The notes: a model not told the origin generated them from the letters alone. A stretch of 47,373 bases of DNA from a virus (IMGVR_UViG_3300050821_007580:1-47373); one strand, 5' to 3'. Counted from the first letter of the stretch, positions 1 to 7,781 are shown. Translations and numbers: made by a program.

Positions 1-97
1 GGCGGTCCAATAGCACATGAAAGACTGGCGAACATCGAGTAGTCGAAATCTCATCGTTTTGTTCCTTTGCGAGCTGTAGTTATGAGTGCGCCCCTAA
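1..97. repeat. Terminal direct repeat, left copy
   Basis: The first 97 bases are identical to positions 47277-47373. The left copy carries the first 18 codons of the DUF2815 gene (leftward, ATG at 54-52) and the last 15 codons of the small zinc protein that precedes it. Because a functional gene order is restored when the copies are merged, this looks like assembly overlap of a circular (or circularly permuted) genome. A true 97-bp phage terminal repeat is not excluded. Confidence 0.95.
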
Positions 98-233
98 AAA
101 ACGTCTGCGAGCGCGAAGCAGAGGGTAGCACACGCTTTTCCACTTTGCCAAGTCCAAAACACCAAACGCATTTGCCGCCGGCAATCTCTCCGGAGCCGTC
201 ACAATCGCGACACTTGACCATGACGTATTTCAC
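51..233 (-). CDS. Small DnaJ-type zinc-finger protein
   Basis: A 60-residue protein with two CxxCxGxG-like knuckles: CRDCDGSG at residues 8-15 and CVWCFGLG at 22-29, the pattern of the DnaJ cysteine-rich zinc domain. The rest is basic and has no recognised domain. It starts with GTG inside the stop of the DUF2800 gene (GTGA overlap; AGGTGG just upstream serves as ribosome binding site). Its own TGA overlaps the ATG of the DUF2815 gene once the circle is closed. It is therefore translated as the coupled middle gene between a nuclease and an ssDNA-binding protein. Function is not known; a zinc-stabilised accessory to that recombination pair is an inference. Confidence 0.8.
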   Translation of the reverse strand: MKYVMVKCRDCDGSGEIAGGKCVWCFGLGKVEKRVLPSASRSQTFFRGALITTARKGTKR

Positions 234-1606
234 TCTGCCACCTCTTCAAATTCATCGCTGTCCGCTACACCGCTAAACGGCGGCCGTGGATCGCTGCCAA
301 GGACAAGTACCGGCTTGCCAGGGTCACGCCCGATCAACGGAACGAAAACATCGTTCCATTGCGCCTTGGTGGCTTTCTTGTCTAGGACCTTCGCAGCGCC
401 CGCAGCCGTAAGAATTTCCTGTGGCTTGTAAGCTTTCGGTCCCAACACTCCGACAAGCGCCGTTTCTGCCTTGGTTTTGTCGGTCCACTTTCGATCCCCT
501 AGCTTGCCCTCAACGAATTTGTACGGCTTAGCATCCGGTCCTATGACATCGATGCCAGCAGCTACCAGTCGATTGGCTTCAGCCATCACCGCGCGGCACC
601 AATCGGATACGAAGGGTACTGCGAGCATGGCCTTTGCGATCCGCTTGGAGTCAACTGGCACGACTGGCGGCTCCTCGGCGATCACATCAAAGCCGGCGGA
701 TGTCTCCTCCTGAACTCGCTTGGCGGCCGCCGGACAGCGCGCGAGAGCCCGACACCATCGACATTGCTTTTCACCGGGGTTAAGGTAATCGCTTAGCATT
801 AATTCTGTTTTTTCTACCCCGCGTGTTTTAGCAACCGTAGCGACATACAGTGCCTTGGCTGCGAACAACCCAAAGCGCTCCAGGACCGCGATCGGCACAT
901 CCAGCTCTGAGAGGTTGCCGATACGCGGCTGATTGATGACGATTCGTATGAACTTAGGATCGTCAATCAAAAGACGGATATCAGCGAGGCACGCGAGTGC
1001 ATACATCATCAACTGATAGTTTGGAACTACCGTCTGAGAATCGCCAGGAGTATCGCCGTACATCGTCATGGTGAACGGATCGTCCGGCTTGGCTTGCTCC
1101 CAAGCGTAGACTTTCTCGCCCATGCCGAATTTTAAATCCTCCACTACGCCGTAGACTTTATCAATCACCACGCCGTGGATCTTATCGCTTATACCGTCCG
1201 CAACGCCGCTAAAAGCAATGATGGCATCGCTAGTGCCATAGTTCGATTCGTCAAATCCCTCAACGCCTTCAAGCGTGACGCGTTGCTCCACCATCAAAAA
1301 TCCGCCGATCGCGCGCCGCTTGACATCATCCACATAAGTTTGCACGTGGCCCGCAAACTCTTCGGTAATTTCAAATTCCCGATTGCCGCCTTTGATAACT
1401 TTGCCAATCCAGTCTTCGGCGACCATGTTCGTTTTGCTTTTCAGCAAGATCGCGGCGAGCTTATGGGCGGCTGTGCCTTCGTCGGCATACACCCCCGCGT
1501 CATCGCCGTCCGCGGTGTTCTCGGGGTAGGCCATCGATCCAGGACATGGAATCCATCGGCTCGAAGCGGAGAATGCAAAAACGGAATGTTCGGAAGCTTT
1601 ACCCAT
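230..1606 (-). CDS. DUF2800 family PD-(D/E)XK nuclease (RecB/Cas4-like exonuclease)
   Basis: A 458-residue protein of the phage DUF2800 family, a PD-(D/E)XK exonuclease fold. Visible signature: a conserved aspartate in GTSDAI (residues 124-129), the E-D-L-K core near residues 156-159, and the QxxxY motif at NYQLMMY (196-202). Four cysteines, one near the N-terminus (C21) and CxxCx5C at 282-291, match the split iron-sulfur cluster layout of AddB/Cas4-type nucleases. It probably processes DNA ends during replication or recombination together with the DUF2815 ssDNA-binding protein two genes downstream. Start ATG has AAGG nine bases upstream. A short repetitive insertion (DKIHGVVIDKVYGVVEDLK) sits around the active site. 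The family call is firm; the exact activity is inferred. Confidence 0.88.
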   Translation of the reverse strand: MGKASEHSVFAFSASSRWIPCPGSMAYPENTADGDDAGVYADEGTAAHKLAAILLKSKTNMVAEDWIGKVIKGGNREFEITEEFAGHVQTYVDDVKRRAIGGFLMVEQRVTLEGVEGFDESNYGTSDAIIAFSGVADGISDKIHGVVIDKVYGVVEDLKFGMGEKVYAWEQAKPDDPFTMTMYGDTPGDSQTVVPNYQLMMYALACLADIRLLIDDPKFIRIVINQPRIGNLSELDVPIAVLERFGLFAAKALYVATVAKTRGVEKTELMLSDYLNPGEKQCRWCRALARCPAAAKRVQEETSAGFDVIAEEPPVVPVDSKRIAKAMLAVPFVSDWCRAVMAEANRLVAAGIDVIGPDAKPYKFVEGKLGDRKWTDKTKAETALVGVLGPKAYKPQEILTAAGAAKVLDKKATKAQWNDVFVPLIGRDPGKPVLVLGSDPRPPFSGVADSDEFEEVAE

Positions 1607-1620
1607 TTCAATCCTTGTAA

Positions 1621-1651
1621 GAAAATAGCGGCCAACGCAGTGCGCCGCTAT
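1621..1651 (-). terminator. Hairpin with short T-run, leftward
   Basis: On the minus strand an 8-bp perfect stem (ATAGCGGC / GCCGCTAT, arms at 1644-1651 and 1625-1632) with an 11-base loop is followed by TTTTC. It falls between the stop at 1656 and the DUF2800 start at 1606. The T-run is short, so it may only attenuate transcription into the nuclease genes. Confidence 0.45.
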
Positions 1652-1655
1652 CAGT

Positions 1656-2066
1656 TCACGCGTTGAGCAGCAAGCCTTCGGCCGCTTCCTTGACCGCCGC
1701 GTAGTTCTCTTCCGCGAGGCTGGACAGCGAGGTCGCCCCGTATTTCTTGAAGAGGGCCACCGCCTGCTTGCGCATGTCGGCGTTCAACATCGCCTCAATG
1801 GCTTCGCCCACTTGCTCCTTGGTGACCGCATCCGCATCGGGTTCGACTTCCGGCTCCGGTTTGGCCGCGACCTTAGGCTTCGTCACCGTTGCGGGTTTGG
1901 CCGGCACTTTGGGCTTGGCCGCCGGCGCGGGCTCCGCGGCTCCGTAACCCCCTGTGATGAAGGAATGAAACGCTTCCGCGGTCTCCAACGCTGCGACCGG
2001 ATCGCCGCTCCCCTGATGGATCATGGCCGCGTGCTGCAACGCTGCCGCTCTGCTTGCTTCTGACAT
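1656..2066 (-). CDS. Hypothetical protein with Pro/Ala/Lys linker and helical C-terminal domain
   Basis: A 136-residue protein in three parts: a helical N-terminus (1-40), a low-complexity Ala-Pro-Lys linker with repeated AKPK/AKPE units (about 45-75), and a helical C-terminal domain (82-136) with the pattern EAIEAMLNADMRKQAVALFKKYGA followed by a SLSSLAEE segment. Small C-terminal modules like this are common in phage replication regions, but I do not know a function. The start is supported by AGGAG eight bases upstream. It sits between primase-helicase and DUF2800 nuclease, with a terminator-like hairpin just downstream, so it may be expressed more strongly than the nuclease. Confidence 0.8.
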   Translation of the reverse strand: MSEASRAAALQHAAMIHQGSGDPVAALETAEAFHSFITGGYGAAEPAPAAKPKVPAKPATVTKPKVAAKPEPEVEPDADAVTKEQVGEAIEAMLNADMRKQAVALFKKYGATSLSSLAEENYAAVKEAAEGLLLNA

Positions 2067-2110
2067 AAAATCTCCTGATAAAATGAGTTGAGGAAACTAG
2101 CACATGCTAC

Positions 2111-4324
2111 CTAGCTTAGCAAGTCAATATCATCGTCACCCCCGTTTATATGTTCCATTATTTCATTATGAGGCATTGCTTCCCATTTTTGATGGTTGCG
2201 CACAATGATTACTCGATAGAAACTGTCTTTTATTCGTAGCCTTTTGGGGCTGCCGTTAAACGGTGGCTTGGCTAGCACGCGACCAATTCTTGTAGGTGAG
2301 ATATAGCGTAATGTTCGCTGTACGTGCGTAACCACTTCACTTGTCAGCACGACATCCCTTGCAAAAAACTCAGCCCGCTCCTCAAACATTGTTGTTAGCA
2401 GCTCTACATCGATCGGCGTAGATGCTGCTGCCATCTGCTTATGAGCTTCCGTCATCGGCGGCGACCCCGCCGGATAGAACCCCTCCAAATCGACATGCAA
2501 AAAGTAATGCCGCAGGACCGCTGCCGCTCTTGGTTGCAATAAGAATTGATAGTAGATCCATTGGCGTTCGCTTTCAGTGAACTCCGGTACCTTCATTTCA
2601 TGGATGCCCCAACGTCGATCATTGTTGCTGATCGACGCTGCATCCTCATCGTTGCTGGATGCGGTCATAAAAAAGTGGTTCGGCATGGTATATGCCCGGC
2701 CGCCCTTTGGATGTGCCGTCACCACATCATCCGCAATGTATGCCTTGAGCTTGTTGTTTATCATGGTCCGTTCGCCGCGGGTACCCGCGCGGAATTCGGA
2801 CAGGTTCACATGCCAAGCGCCTATGATGTAGTCATTGAAATCGCTATTCAGTACCGGATAATCCACGTCGTTGGAAAACCCTGGACCCACCAATAACGAA
2901 GGGATGGTCTTTACTAATGTTCCTTTGCCGTTGCGCTCGATTTCTGACCATATCAGCGGCGCGGTTTTGATCTTGATTGCGGGCTTCTGTACTACATGGC
3001 CAAAGTATTGCTTGAGCCATTGTCGATAGATCGGGTCGTCGATCCGATCAAAGATCCATTCGATCTTCTTGACTTCTTCAGTCGTTGGCTCCAAAGGCTT
3101 CGGTAGCCGATTGCGGTAGAGATTGGCGAATGTATCATCGCCTACCGTGAATAGTGCGCCCTCTCCAGGGTGGAAGCCTAGCCCCTCCACCAAGCGCTTG
3201 CTAGTGCTCTGCTTGAGCACCTTAACCGGGTTGATCCGCGTGCCTTTAATCCGCGGCATGAGGGCGGTAAATTGGTGTTCAATCGCTGAATCGCTGCCAA
3301 TCAATTGATGGCGCACCGTGTCGAAATACTTCTCCGATGCCAGCACATAGACAACTCGTTTCTCCAGATTGGCGATGGCGTCTAACTTTTGCTGCTTAAC
3401 GGTTTCCCGCGCCTTGGCTTCGGTCGCGGCCTTAGCGATTGTCTCCGGATCGGGCATGGTTTCCGTTTCAAACTCATCCGCATCCGCCGGCAGCTCGTTA
3501 TCGAGGGTAGCCACCACCTTGCCTTTAGGGCTGGAAAAGGAGACCCAATGCGGCCGGCACACGCCCGCATAGTAGGACGCCTGGCCATTCTTGCGGATGC
3601 GTGTGGCCTTCGAACTCCAGCTATCCCAGATGGCCAGCCCCTCTTCCGCCCCCTCGGTGGCGTGATGCAGCTTCATGCCGACTTTGAGCCATTGATCGTA
3701 TTCGGCGTTAGGGTCTTGCCCTACAATCCAGACGTGGAGCTTCTCCAAGGCGATATCAACGGGCTCTTTGGCGTGGCCGTTGGTATGCGCTGGAGCTTCA
3801 TCGATCAGCGCCTTCCAAGCGGCCTTCAAGGTGGCTGGTATGGCTGGCAACCGGCCCCAATCCCCAGTCAGTGGCTCCCCATAGACCCATTCATAGGCTT
3901 TCTTGGTGTCTGGATGGATCGAGGGCGGCAATACGTCCTGGACCGAGCGGCCTTGCAGATTGGCGCAGCGCAGCTCTATGCCGCTCCCTTTCGGTTTAAA
4001 CGTGCGCAGCGGGCTCTTGAGCCGATAGAGAAGCTTTGCCCGCCCTGGACGGCCGGAACTGATCCTGACCGCATCCGGCGCCTGAAGAAGGGCATCCACA
4101 TCAACTCCGCGTTCTGCGAGCCATAGGCGCGCGGCGGATAGATCGTCGATATCTAGGGCGCACGTTTGGCTCTGGACATGGAGCAGGCCCGCGCCATCGA
4201 TCCCGGCGGCCGTCTCTAGATCGATCGGCCGTTCGTTCCACTTCTCGTAATGGGGATCTTTGGACCCCCGCGGAATAATGCAAAGGGACCATCCAAACTG
4301 GACATATTCCTGGAATGGCCCCAC
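2111..4324 (-). CDS. Primase-polymerase / D5-like helicase (PrimPol, PriCT-2, DUF5906-type)
   Basis: A 737-residue fused replication protein. The N-terminus (1-170) resembles the bifunctional primase-polymerase domain: a K-P/W region at 15-32, the hDhD metal motif in CALDIDD (55-61), and IELR followed by VLPPSIHP (116-138). The expected sxH motif is poorly conserved. A PriCT-2-like region follows (about 190-270). The C-terminal half is an SF3/D5-like ATPase with a degenerate Walker A (ERNGKGTLVKT near residue 470) and a downstream region of the DUF5906 kind (NHFFMTASSN, NNDRRWGI). It would prime and unwind DNA for the family A polymerase. The start is GTG without a clear ribosome binding site. 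Its C-terminus, DDDIDLLS, resembles the DPLL-type tails of other proteins here. Confidence 0.87.
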   Translation of the reverse strand: MGPFQEYVQFGWSLCIIPRGSKDPHYEKWNERPIDLETAAGIDGAGLLHVQSQTCALDIDDLSAARLWLAERGVDVDALLQAPDAVRISSGRPGRAKLLYRLKSPLRTFKPKGSGIELRCANLQGRSVQDVLPPSIHPDTKKAYEWVYGEPLTGDWGRLPAIPATLKAAWKALIDEAPAHTNGHAKEPVDIALEKLHVWIVGQDPNAEYDQWLKVGMKLHHATEGAEEGLAIWDSWSSKATRIRKNGQASYYAGVCRPHWVSFSSPKGKVVATLDNELPADADEFETETMPDPETIAKAATEAKARETVKQQKLDAIANLEKRVVYVLASEKYFDTVRHQLIGSDSAIEHQFTALMPRIKGTRINPVKVLKQSTSKRLVEGLGFHPGEGALFTVGDDTFANLYRNRLPKPLEPTTEEVKKIEWIFDRIDDPIYRQWLKQYFGHVVQKPAIKIKTAPLIWSEIERNGKGTLVKTIPSLLVGPGFSNDVDYPVLNSDFNDYIIGAWHVNLSEFRAGTRGERTMINNKLKAYIADDVVTAHPKGGRAYTMPNHFFMTASSNDEDAASISNNDRRWGIHEMKVPEFTESERQWIYYQFLLQPRAAAVLRHYFLHVDLEGFYPAGSPPMTEAHKQMAAASTPIDVELLTTMFEERAEFFARDVVLTSEVVTHVQRTLRYISPTRIGRVLAKPPFNGSPKRLRIKDSFYRVIIVRNHQKWEAMPHNEIMEHINGGDDDIDLLS

Positions 4325-4337
4325 CGATGTTCAGCAG

Positions 4338-4610
4338 CTAGGCGGCTACTTTGGCTTTACGCTTATCCACGATCGGGCACACCCCGCAAGCCACGCATAG
4401 CAATCGTTGATCGAGGAGCAGTGCCTTGACTTTGAGCGTTTTGCTAGCGCTCGCTAGTTGCTGCGCCAGCTCCGCCGATACCCCACGGCGCCCAGCGGCG
4501 ATATGACGCAGATGTGGCACGGAAGTGCTAGCGGCTTTAGCCAGCGTGCGGGCCTGATCGGGGGATGCAAGGCGGAGCCATTTCGCGATGGCGTTCTTTG
4601 TGGTTGTCAT
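4338..4610 (-). CDS. Cro/YdaS-like helix-turn-helix regulator with cysteine-rich tail
   Basis: A 90-residue protein. Residues 5-60 form a lambda-repressor-like HTH domain of the YdaS/Cro kind: TLAKAASTSVPHLRHIAAGR matches the helix 2-turn-helix 3 segment. The C-terminal 25 residues carry CVACGVC, possibly a metal or redox site, which is unusual for a Cro-like protein. The start has TAGGAA upstream. It is encoded inside the leftward operon, directly ahead of the primase-helicase, not at the divergent control region, so it may act on host or late promoters. The target operator cannot be read from the sequence. Confidence 0.78.
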   Translation of the reverse strand: MTTTKNAIAKWLRLASPDQARTLAKAASTSVPHLRHIAAGRRGVSAELAQQLASASKTLKVKALLLDQRLLCVACGVCPIVDKRKAKVAA

Positions 4611-4646
4611 GGGGTTCCTATCGTTGATGGGGATCAGACGCTATCA

Positions 4647-5048
4647 CTAACGGAGCAAGGGATCAATGGGTTCGAACTCATCGGCGCTTGCCGCGGGGGT
4701 ATTAATTTTCGCTGCATGCTCGGTTGGCGTCTGTTTTGAGAGGTGTACATAGGTGCAGACGCATTCGTACGGATGCTGATTCCAGCGTACTGCGTCATGG
4801 TGAGCGTGTTCAAGATTGGAGTACTTGCGCTTTTGCGGAGTGGGGCATAGCGGTAGCTTCTCTTCTGGGGGTGCTCGCTCTTGCTGATTCAATATTGCGT
4901 TGCGAATGTTCTCCAATTCGGCGGCTAGGTGATCCCTCACCACATTGGTCTCTAGCCAACGATGAATCATCAGCTCGATTGACTTAGCAGCTTCTGCGCT
5001 GATTGATTCGTGGCCGGCGCAAAATGGACAGCGGATAAAGTTCAGCAT
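4647..5048 (-). CDS. Small zinc-knuckle protein ending in a DPLL-type tail
   Basis: A 133-residue protein beginning MLNFIRCPFCAGHE, with CPFC at residues 7-10 suggesting a zinc ribbon; other cysteines lie further on (LCPT, CVCT). A helical middle (20-60) follows, then a polar tail ending EPIDPLLR. I prefer the ATG at 5048 over one 51 bases upstream because it overlaps the preceding gene by only 7 bases, as its neighbours do. Function is not recognised. The C-terminal IDPLL is shared with the small terminase candidate and others (see findings). Confidence 0.65.
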   Translation of the reverse strand: MLNFIRCPFCAGHESISAEAAKSIELMIHRWLETNVVRDHLAAELENIRNAILNQQERAPPEEKLPLCPTPQKRKYSNLEHAHHDAVRWNQHPYECVCTYVHLSKQTPTEHAAKINTPAASADEFEPIDPLLR

Positions 5049-5191
5049 AGCTTTAGTTGCGGCGTATACTCGTTTTCCTTCAATCCGCAATGCACGCACT
5101 GCGGCGTAGCGTCTGTGATTCCTTTTGCGAATGCATGCTGGCAGTTAGCCTGCCGGTAGTAGATCACCTCTTCAGTGGTTGGGTTTGGCAT
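5042..5191 (-). CDS. 49-residue zinc-ribbon-like protein
   Basis: A short gene encoding MPNPTTEEVIYYRQANCQHA and continuing to a CVHCG knuckle (residues 32-36) and a terminal LKLC. The Cys-His pair (C17, H19) plus CxxC would bind one zinc. It overlaps the upstream gene by 20 bases and the downstream gene by 7, like the surrounding small genes. No strong Shine-Dalgarno sequence is visible, so it probably depends on coupled translation. Function unknown. Confidence 0.6.
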   Translation of the reverse strand: MPNPTTEEVIYYRQANCQHAFAKGITDATPQCVHCGLKENEYTPQLKLC

Positions 5192-5363
5192 GCTTACGCC
5201 GTTTCGGGTGATCGTTAGCGAGAAAGAGTATCCAGGCGCACAGCGCCAGCGTGACGGAATGCTTCTTAGGACCGCTTACTCCGCATTGATCGACGCATTC
5301 CACCCATGAGCAGCGATCGCGTTCGGTGCGAATCAGCAGGATCTTATGATGACATTTCTTCAT
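5172..5363 (-). CDS. Lar-like small zinc protein
   Basis: A 63-residue protein with WVECVDQCGVSGPKK (about residues 20-34) and a later aromatic CAWILF segment. The C-x-x-x-C-G-x-x-G-P pattern followed by a hydrophobic helix resembles the Lar family of small phage zinc-ribbon proteins, one of which relieves type I restriction. GGATGG six bases upstream of the ATG supports the start. It overlaps neighbours on both sides by 20 bases. The anti-restriction role is only an inference from a partial motif. Confidence 0.6.
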   Translation of the reverse strand: MKKCHHKILLIRTERDRCSWVECVDQCGVSGPKKHSVTLALCAWILFLANDHPKRRKHAKPNH

Positions 5364-5487
5364 TCTGTACCATCCATTTGATTATGCGACAGCTATTCCA
5401 GATTGACGCCAACAGCGCAGCACTGGCGATATCGACTGCGCTGACGAAGTAGGCGCACTGCGGGGTAATGATGAGATAGCGGTTCAT
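5344..5487 (-). CDS. 47-residue hypothetical protein
   Basis: Reads MNRYLIITPQCAYFVSAVDI and ends in WMVQNEEMSS. The middle (residues 16-31) is Ala-rich and hydrophobic. The ATG overlaps the preceding stop (TGATG), and the 3' end overlaps the next gene by 20 bases. Evidence is the coupling pattern alone; no family recognised. Confidence 0.5.
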   Translation of the reverse strand: MNRYLIITPQCAYFVSAVDIASAALLASIWNSCRIIKWMVQNEEMSS

Positions 5488-5699
5488 CAGTCTGCCACTC
5501 CACATGCATCACAAAAGGCCGATAGTTGATCGGTGGTCACGTTTAAGGTTACCCCCGCGGTTGCTACCTCATCATGCCACACCTTAGCTTCTTTAGCGCT
5601 GATAATGGCGTTCGTTCCCGGTATGCACATCGGACGTTTGGCGCGTAGTTCCTTCGCGGCTTTCTTCTGTTTGACAGTCAAGTCGGGGTTTGCACTCAT
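5487..5699 (-). CDS. 70-residue hypothetical protein
   Basis: A basic N-terminal half (KQKKAAKELRAKRP) and an acidic, hydrophobic C-terminal half ending in FCDACGVAD, with a single CxxC. GGGAG eight bases upstream of the ATG is a strong ribosome binding site. It is the first gene after the terminator that follows the DUF932 gene and heads a run of small genes coupled by overlaps. No function recognised. Confidence 0.68.
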   Translation of the reverse strand: MSANPDLTVKQKKAAKELRAKRPMCIPGTNAIISAKEAKVWHDEVATAGVTLNVTTDQLSAFCDACGVAD

Positions 5700-5712
5700 C
5701 GTCGATTCTCCC

Positions 5713-5743
5713 TCAAAAAGAAACCGGGCGCCATCGCCCGGTT
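5713..5743 (-). terminator. Rho-independent terminator after DUF932 gene
   Basis: On the minus strand AACCGGGCG and CGCCCGGTT (arms at 5735-5743 and 5722-5730, loop of four bases) form a 9-bp GC-rich stem followed by TCTTTTTG. It lies 15 bases past the DUF932 stop and ahead of the small-gene run. Since the replication genes lie beyond it in the same direction, partial read-through or another promoter is needed; it may set a ratio between DUF932 and the replication genes. Confidence 0.8.
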
Positions 5744-5758
5744 CAGTGGTTGGCGGTC

Positions 5759-6856
5759 TTAAGCCGCGAGCTTGAGCACCTTACCGGCTTCGCGCTCCAG
5801 GCTCACCCGGTCGTTGGTGTGCTGAATCTCGCGGGCGTAGGCGGTGACGCCTGTCGCGACATCCCACAAGGTTTCAATCGGCCGCTGTTCATCCGCCATG
5901 TGCGCCGCTTTGATCGCTGAAGTCTGAGACTTCGTAAAGCGGTTTAGGAGGAACTCATCGACGTTCTCTATCCGCTTCGCCTGAGCGGCACGCAGCGCTT
6001 CCGTGATACCGATCGCGCTTGATTTGGACATTTGCTCAATCGCGGGGCGAGCTTGCTCGATCCAACGATCGGGTGCGCCAGAGGTGTGACGAATGCGCAG
6101 CTCCTGATACTCCTCTGCTCCCCATATGATGTGGTTGCCACACATATAGTCGAAGAGGAAAGCGCCAATACCAAAGGTCGTAGAACCCACTTCCGAGTTC
6201 CATACAAAGAAACCGCGGGCGAGGGAGCCCGACTTGCCATTGCGCCGATTGGGCAGTTCAATGCGGTTGTGCTCATCGGCCAAAAAGACCCACATATCGC
6301 GATCGGAAGCGTAGAGCGTAGTGGACTGCTTAGTGATGGGCTTCGCCTGTCCGCTGACACCAAACTCTCCCGGCACGCGAAACGTGCCTGTGACACCATC
6401 GCCGAACGTGCGGACCAAAGACTCTGTAATGGTGCTATTCCAGATACGTCCGTAGTTCGGGCCGGTGACCGCGCGTGCGGTCGCCAGGTTGTTCTCCTTG
6501 GTGAGGAGCACGCCACACTCGGCGATATCGCGCGAATGGTGGAGACCGTAGTTCAAGCAGTCCGCTGCAAGAGGTGCGGGGATATCGCGCAGATAGCCCG
6601 CCGGGGCTCCGGCACGCTGCGCCAGCTGGCCAAACGACCAATTGGTGATGCTGACCGGCGCACCATTCGGTCCCGTCAACATCAGCGCTTCGCTGTCGCC
6701 ATCGACGGGGTGCAAGGTGAGTGCGCGCGATGAGACGACCTTGGCAATTGAGGATTGACGCTGATTCTTGCAATGTTCGTTGAGTGAGGTGAGTGAGAGA
6801 AACCGTTGATCGTCGGGACGCGAGGACCATTGGCGATTGGCTTGCATGAGTTCCAT
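5759..6856 (-). CDS. DUF932 family protein
   Basis: A 365-residue protein of the DUF932 phage/plasmid-like family, recognised from the SLTSLNEHC start region, the WSFGQLAQRAGAPAGYLRDI segment (about 80-100) and the SEVGSTTFGIGAFLFDYMCG block with GNHIIWG (about 235-260). The function of the family is unknown; members are abundant in plasmids and phages near replication or anti-defence genes. I chose ATG 6856 over an in-frame ATG at 6928 because GGAG lies nine bases upstream of it and the preceding 24 residues look unrelated. It is followed by a strong terminator. Confidence 0.88.
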   Translation of the reverse strand: MELMQANRQWSSRPDDQRFLSLTSLNEHCKNQRQSSIAKVVSSRALTLHPVDGDSEALMLTGPNGAPVSITNWSFGQLAQRAGAPAGYLRDIPAPLAADCLNYGLHHSRDIAECGVLLTKENNLATARAVTGPNYGRIWNSTITESLVRTFGDGVTGTFRVPGEFGVSGQAKPITKQSTTLYASDRDMWVFLADEHNRIELPNRRNGKSGSLARGFFVWNSEVGSTTFGIGAFLFDYMCGNHIIWGAEEYQELRIRHTSGAPDRWIEQARPAIEQMSKSSAIGITEALRAAQAKRIENVDEFLLNRFTKSQTSAIKAAHMADEQRPIETLWDVATGVTAYAREIQHTNDRVSLEREAGKVLKLAA

Positions 6857-6963
6857 AGGATAAGACTCCAATAATATGCCCGAGCTCCGGGTCGGGCTAC
6901 CGTTAGTGCTGATTGCACTCCATAGCATCCGCTACGTGAGAGGATGCTACAAGCTGAAATCAG

Positions 6964-7113
6964 TTAGCGCAAGCTCCACATGGCGAAGAGGATATAGGGT
7001 GTGCCAAAGAGCACGGTAATGGTGGTTGCGCCTAGCAGCGCGCGTTCGAACCAAGTGAATGAGGAGAACAGCGGTTCGGGCTGTTCGGCGGAGATTGGCT
7101 TGCGGGTAATCAT
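6964..7113 (-). CDS. 49-residue single-pass membrane protein
   Basis: Starts MITRKPISAEQPEPLFSSF and continues into a hydrophobic stretch (about residues 26-47, ALLGATTITVLFGTPYILFA) ending WSLR. This is a likely transmembrane helix with a cytoplasmic N-terminus. AAGGTGG lies just upstream of the ATG, and the ATGA overlap with the previous gene indicates coupling. It would be one of the first genes transcribed from the leftward control region, so it may act early at the host membrane. Function unknown. Confidence 0.7.
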   Translation of the reverse strand: MITRKPISAEQPEPLFSSFTWFERALLGATTITVLFGTPYILFAMWSLR

Positions 7114-7253
7114 CGGTCCACCTTGTATGTGACGGGGCGGCAGATGTGCGGCTGGCCATGCGCAGCGCGGTCGCACAGCTGCCGGCTACCATAAGCGTAG
7201 CCGGTCGATGTGTGTCCGCCCTGGAGGATGAGAATCAGAAGGAAGTAGCTCAT
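7110..7253 (-). CDS. 47-residue protein with hydrophobic N-terminus
   Basis: Reads MSYFLLILILQGGHTSTGYA, a short hydrophobic leader that could be a signal peptide, followed by a polar part with two cysteines (LCDRAAHG, ICRPV) that could form a disulfide. ATGA overlaps link it to the genes on both sides. It may be exported to the periplasm, but this is inferred from composition only. Confidence 0.6.
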   Translation of the reverse strand: MSYFLLILILQGGHTSTGYAYGSRQLCDRAAHGQPHICRPVTYKVDR

Positions 7254-7381
7254 CGTGCATCGGCCAAACAGAACTTGGATCGAGTGACGGTGCGCTTGCT
7301 ACCGCGCTTAGCGTGCATCCGCGCCAGGCGCATGGTCTTTGCTTTGCGCGCCGCGCGGATGATTCGTTTGCTCTGCTTCAT
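7250..7381 (-). CDS. 43-residue highly basic protein
   Basis: Reads MKQSKRIIRAARKAKTMRLA and stays Arg/Lys-rich throughout, which suggests nucleic-acid or membrane-surface binding. GAGG eight bases upstream of the ATG is a good ribosome binding site. It is the first gene leftward of two operator-like repeats, so it heads a short early operon of three coupled small genes. Confidence 0.68.
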   Translation of the reverse strand: MKQSKRIIRAARKAKTMRLARMHAKRGSKRTVTRSKFCLADAR

Positions 7382-7408
7382 AATCGTGACCTCGGTGGTT
7401 AGTTACAA

Positions 7409-7427
7409 TTTGATACAAACTAAGACA
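7409..7427 (-). promoter_or_regulatory. Operator-like repeat, copy 1
   Basis: TTTGATACAAACTAAGACA on the plus strand, 18 of 19 bases identical to the copy at 7468-7486. Read on the minus strand the core is TGTCTTAGTTTGT, followed by TATCAA, a possible -10 element. It lies 28 bases upstream of the leftward basic-protein gene. Confidence 0.65.
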
Positions 7428-7467
7428 GCGACACTTTGCCTATGAACTGAAATGCTGTCAAGTAATA

Positions 7468-7486
7468 TTTGATACAAACTGAGACA
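7468..7486 (-). promoter_or_regulatory. Operator-like repeat, copy 2, with possible promoter
   Basis: TTTGATACAAACTGAGACA on the plus strand; minus-strand core TGTCTCAGTTTGT. On the minus strand TTGTGA and TATCAA, 16 bases apart, bracket the core and could be -35 and -10 elements for the three small leftward genes. It lies directly downstream of the stop of the HTH-like gene. Confidence 0.65.
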
Positions 7487-7490
7487 TGAG

Positions 7491-7781
7491 TCACAAAAGC
7501 AAAGGATCGCATACCGGAATATCGTCACCCTCCACCAATACAATGCCTGGTTTGCTGATGCGCGCCAGTTTGAGCGCGCGGTAGAGGCGCGCGCGGCTGC
7601 CGGGAATCACCATGCGAACGTCCGGTAAGCTCAAACCCTCGTTTAGCATCTGGATCGCTTTGCGTCCATCGGCAAGCAGGCGGACGCCACGATAGTCTTG
7701 CTCTCGCGGCTTGCGGCCGGTAGCGGCTTGCTCCTGGCGTAGGGTTTCTATGGCGGTTCGTAGTGCAATGGAGTCGGGCAT
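7491..7781 (-). CDS. Small HTH-like putative regulator with DPLL-type tail
   Basis: A 96-residue protein. Residues 34-75 (GRKAIQMLNEGLSLPDVRMV, then PGSRARLYRALKLARI) look like a resolvase/MerR-style helix-turn-helix: one helix, a short turn and an arginine-rich recognition helix. The C-terminus reads EGDDIPVCDPLLL. CGGAG upstream of the ATG is a good ribosome binding site. It stands alone between operator copies: copy 3 overlaps the -10 element of its predicted promoter, copies 1 and 2 lie just past its stop. That placement suggests it is the repressor or activator that reads these sites and controls itself; this is inference. It could instead be a replication initiator. Confidence 0.7.
   Translation of the reverse strand: MPDSIALRTAIETLRQEQAATGRKPREQDYRGVRLLADGRKAIQMLNEGLSLPDVRMVIPGSRARLYRALKLARISKPGIVLVEGDDIPVCDPLLL

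Noticed and set aside
3389-4126. 245-residue rightward frame
   Set aside because: Antisense shadow of the primase-helicase gene, whose own motifs are clear.
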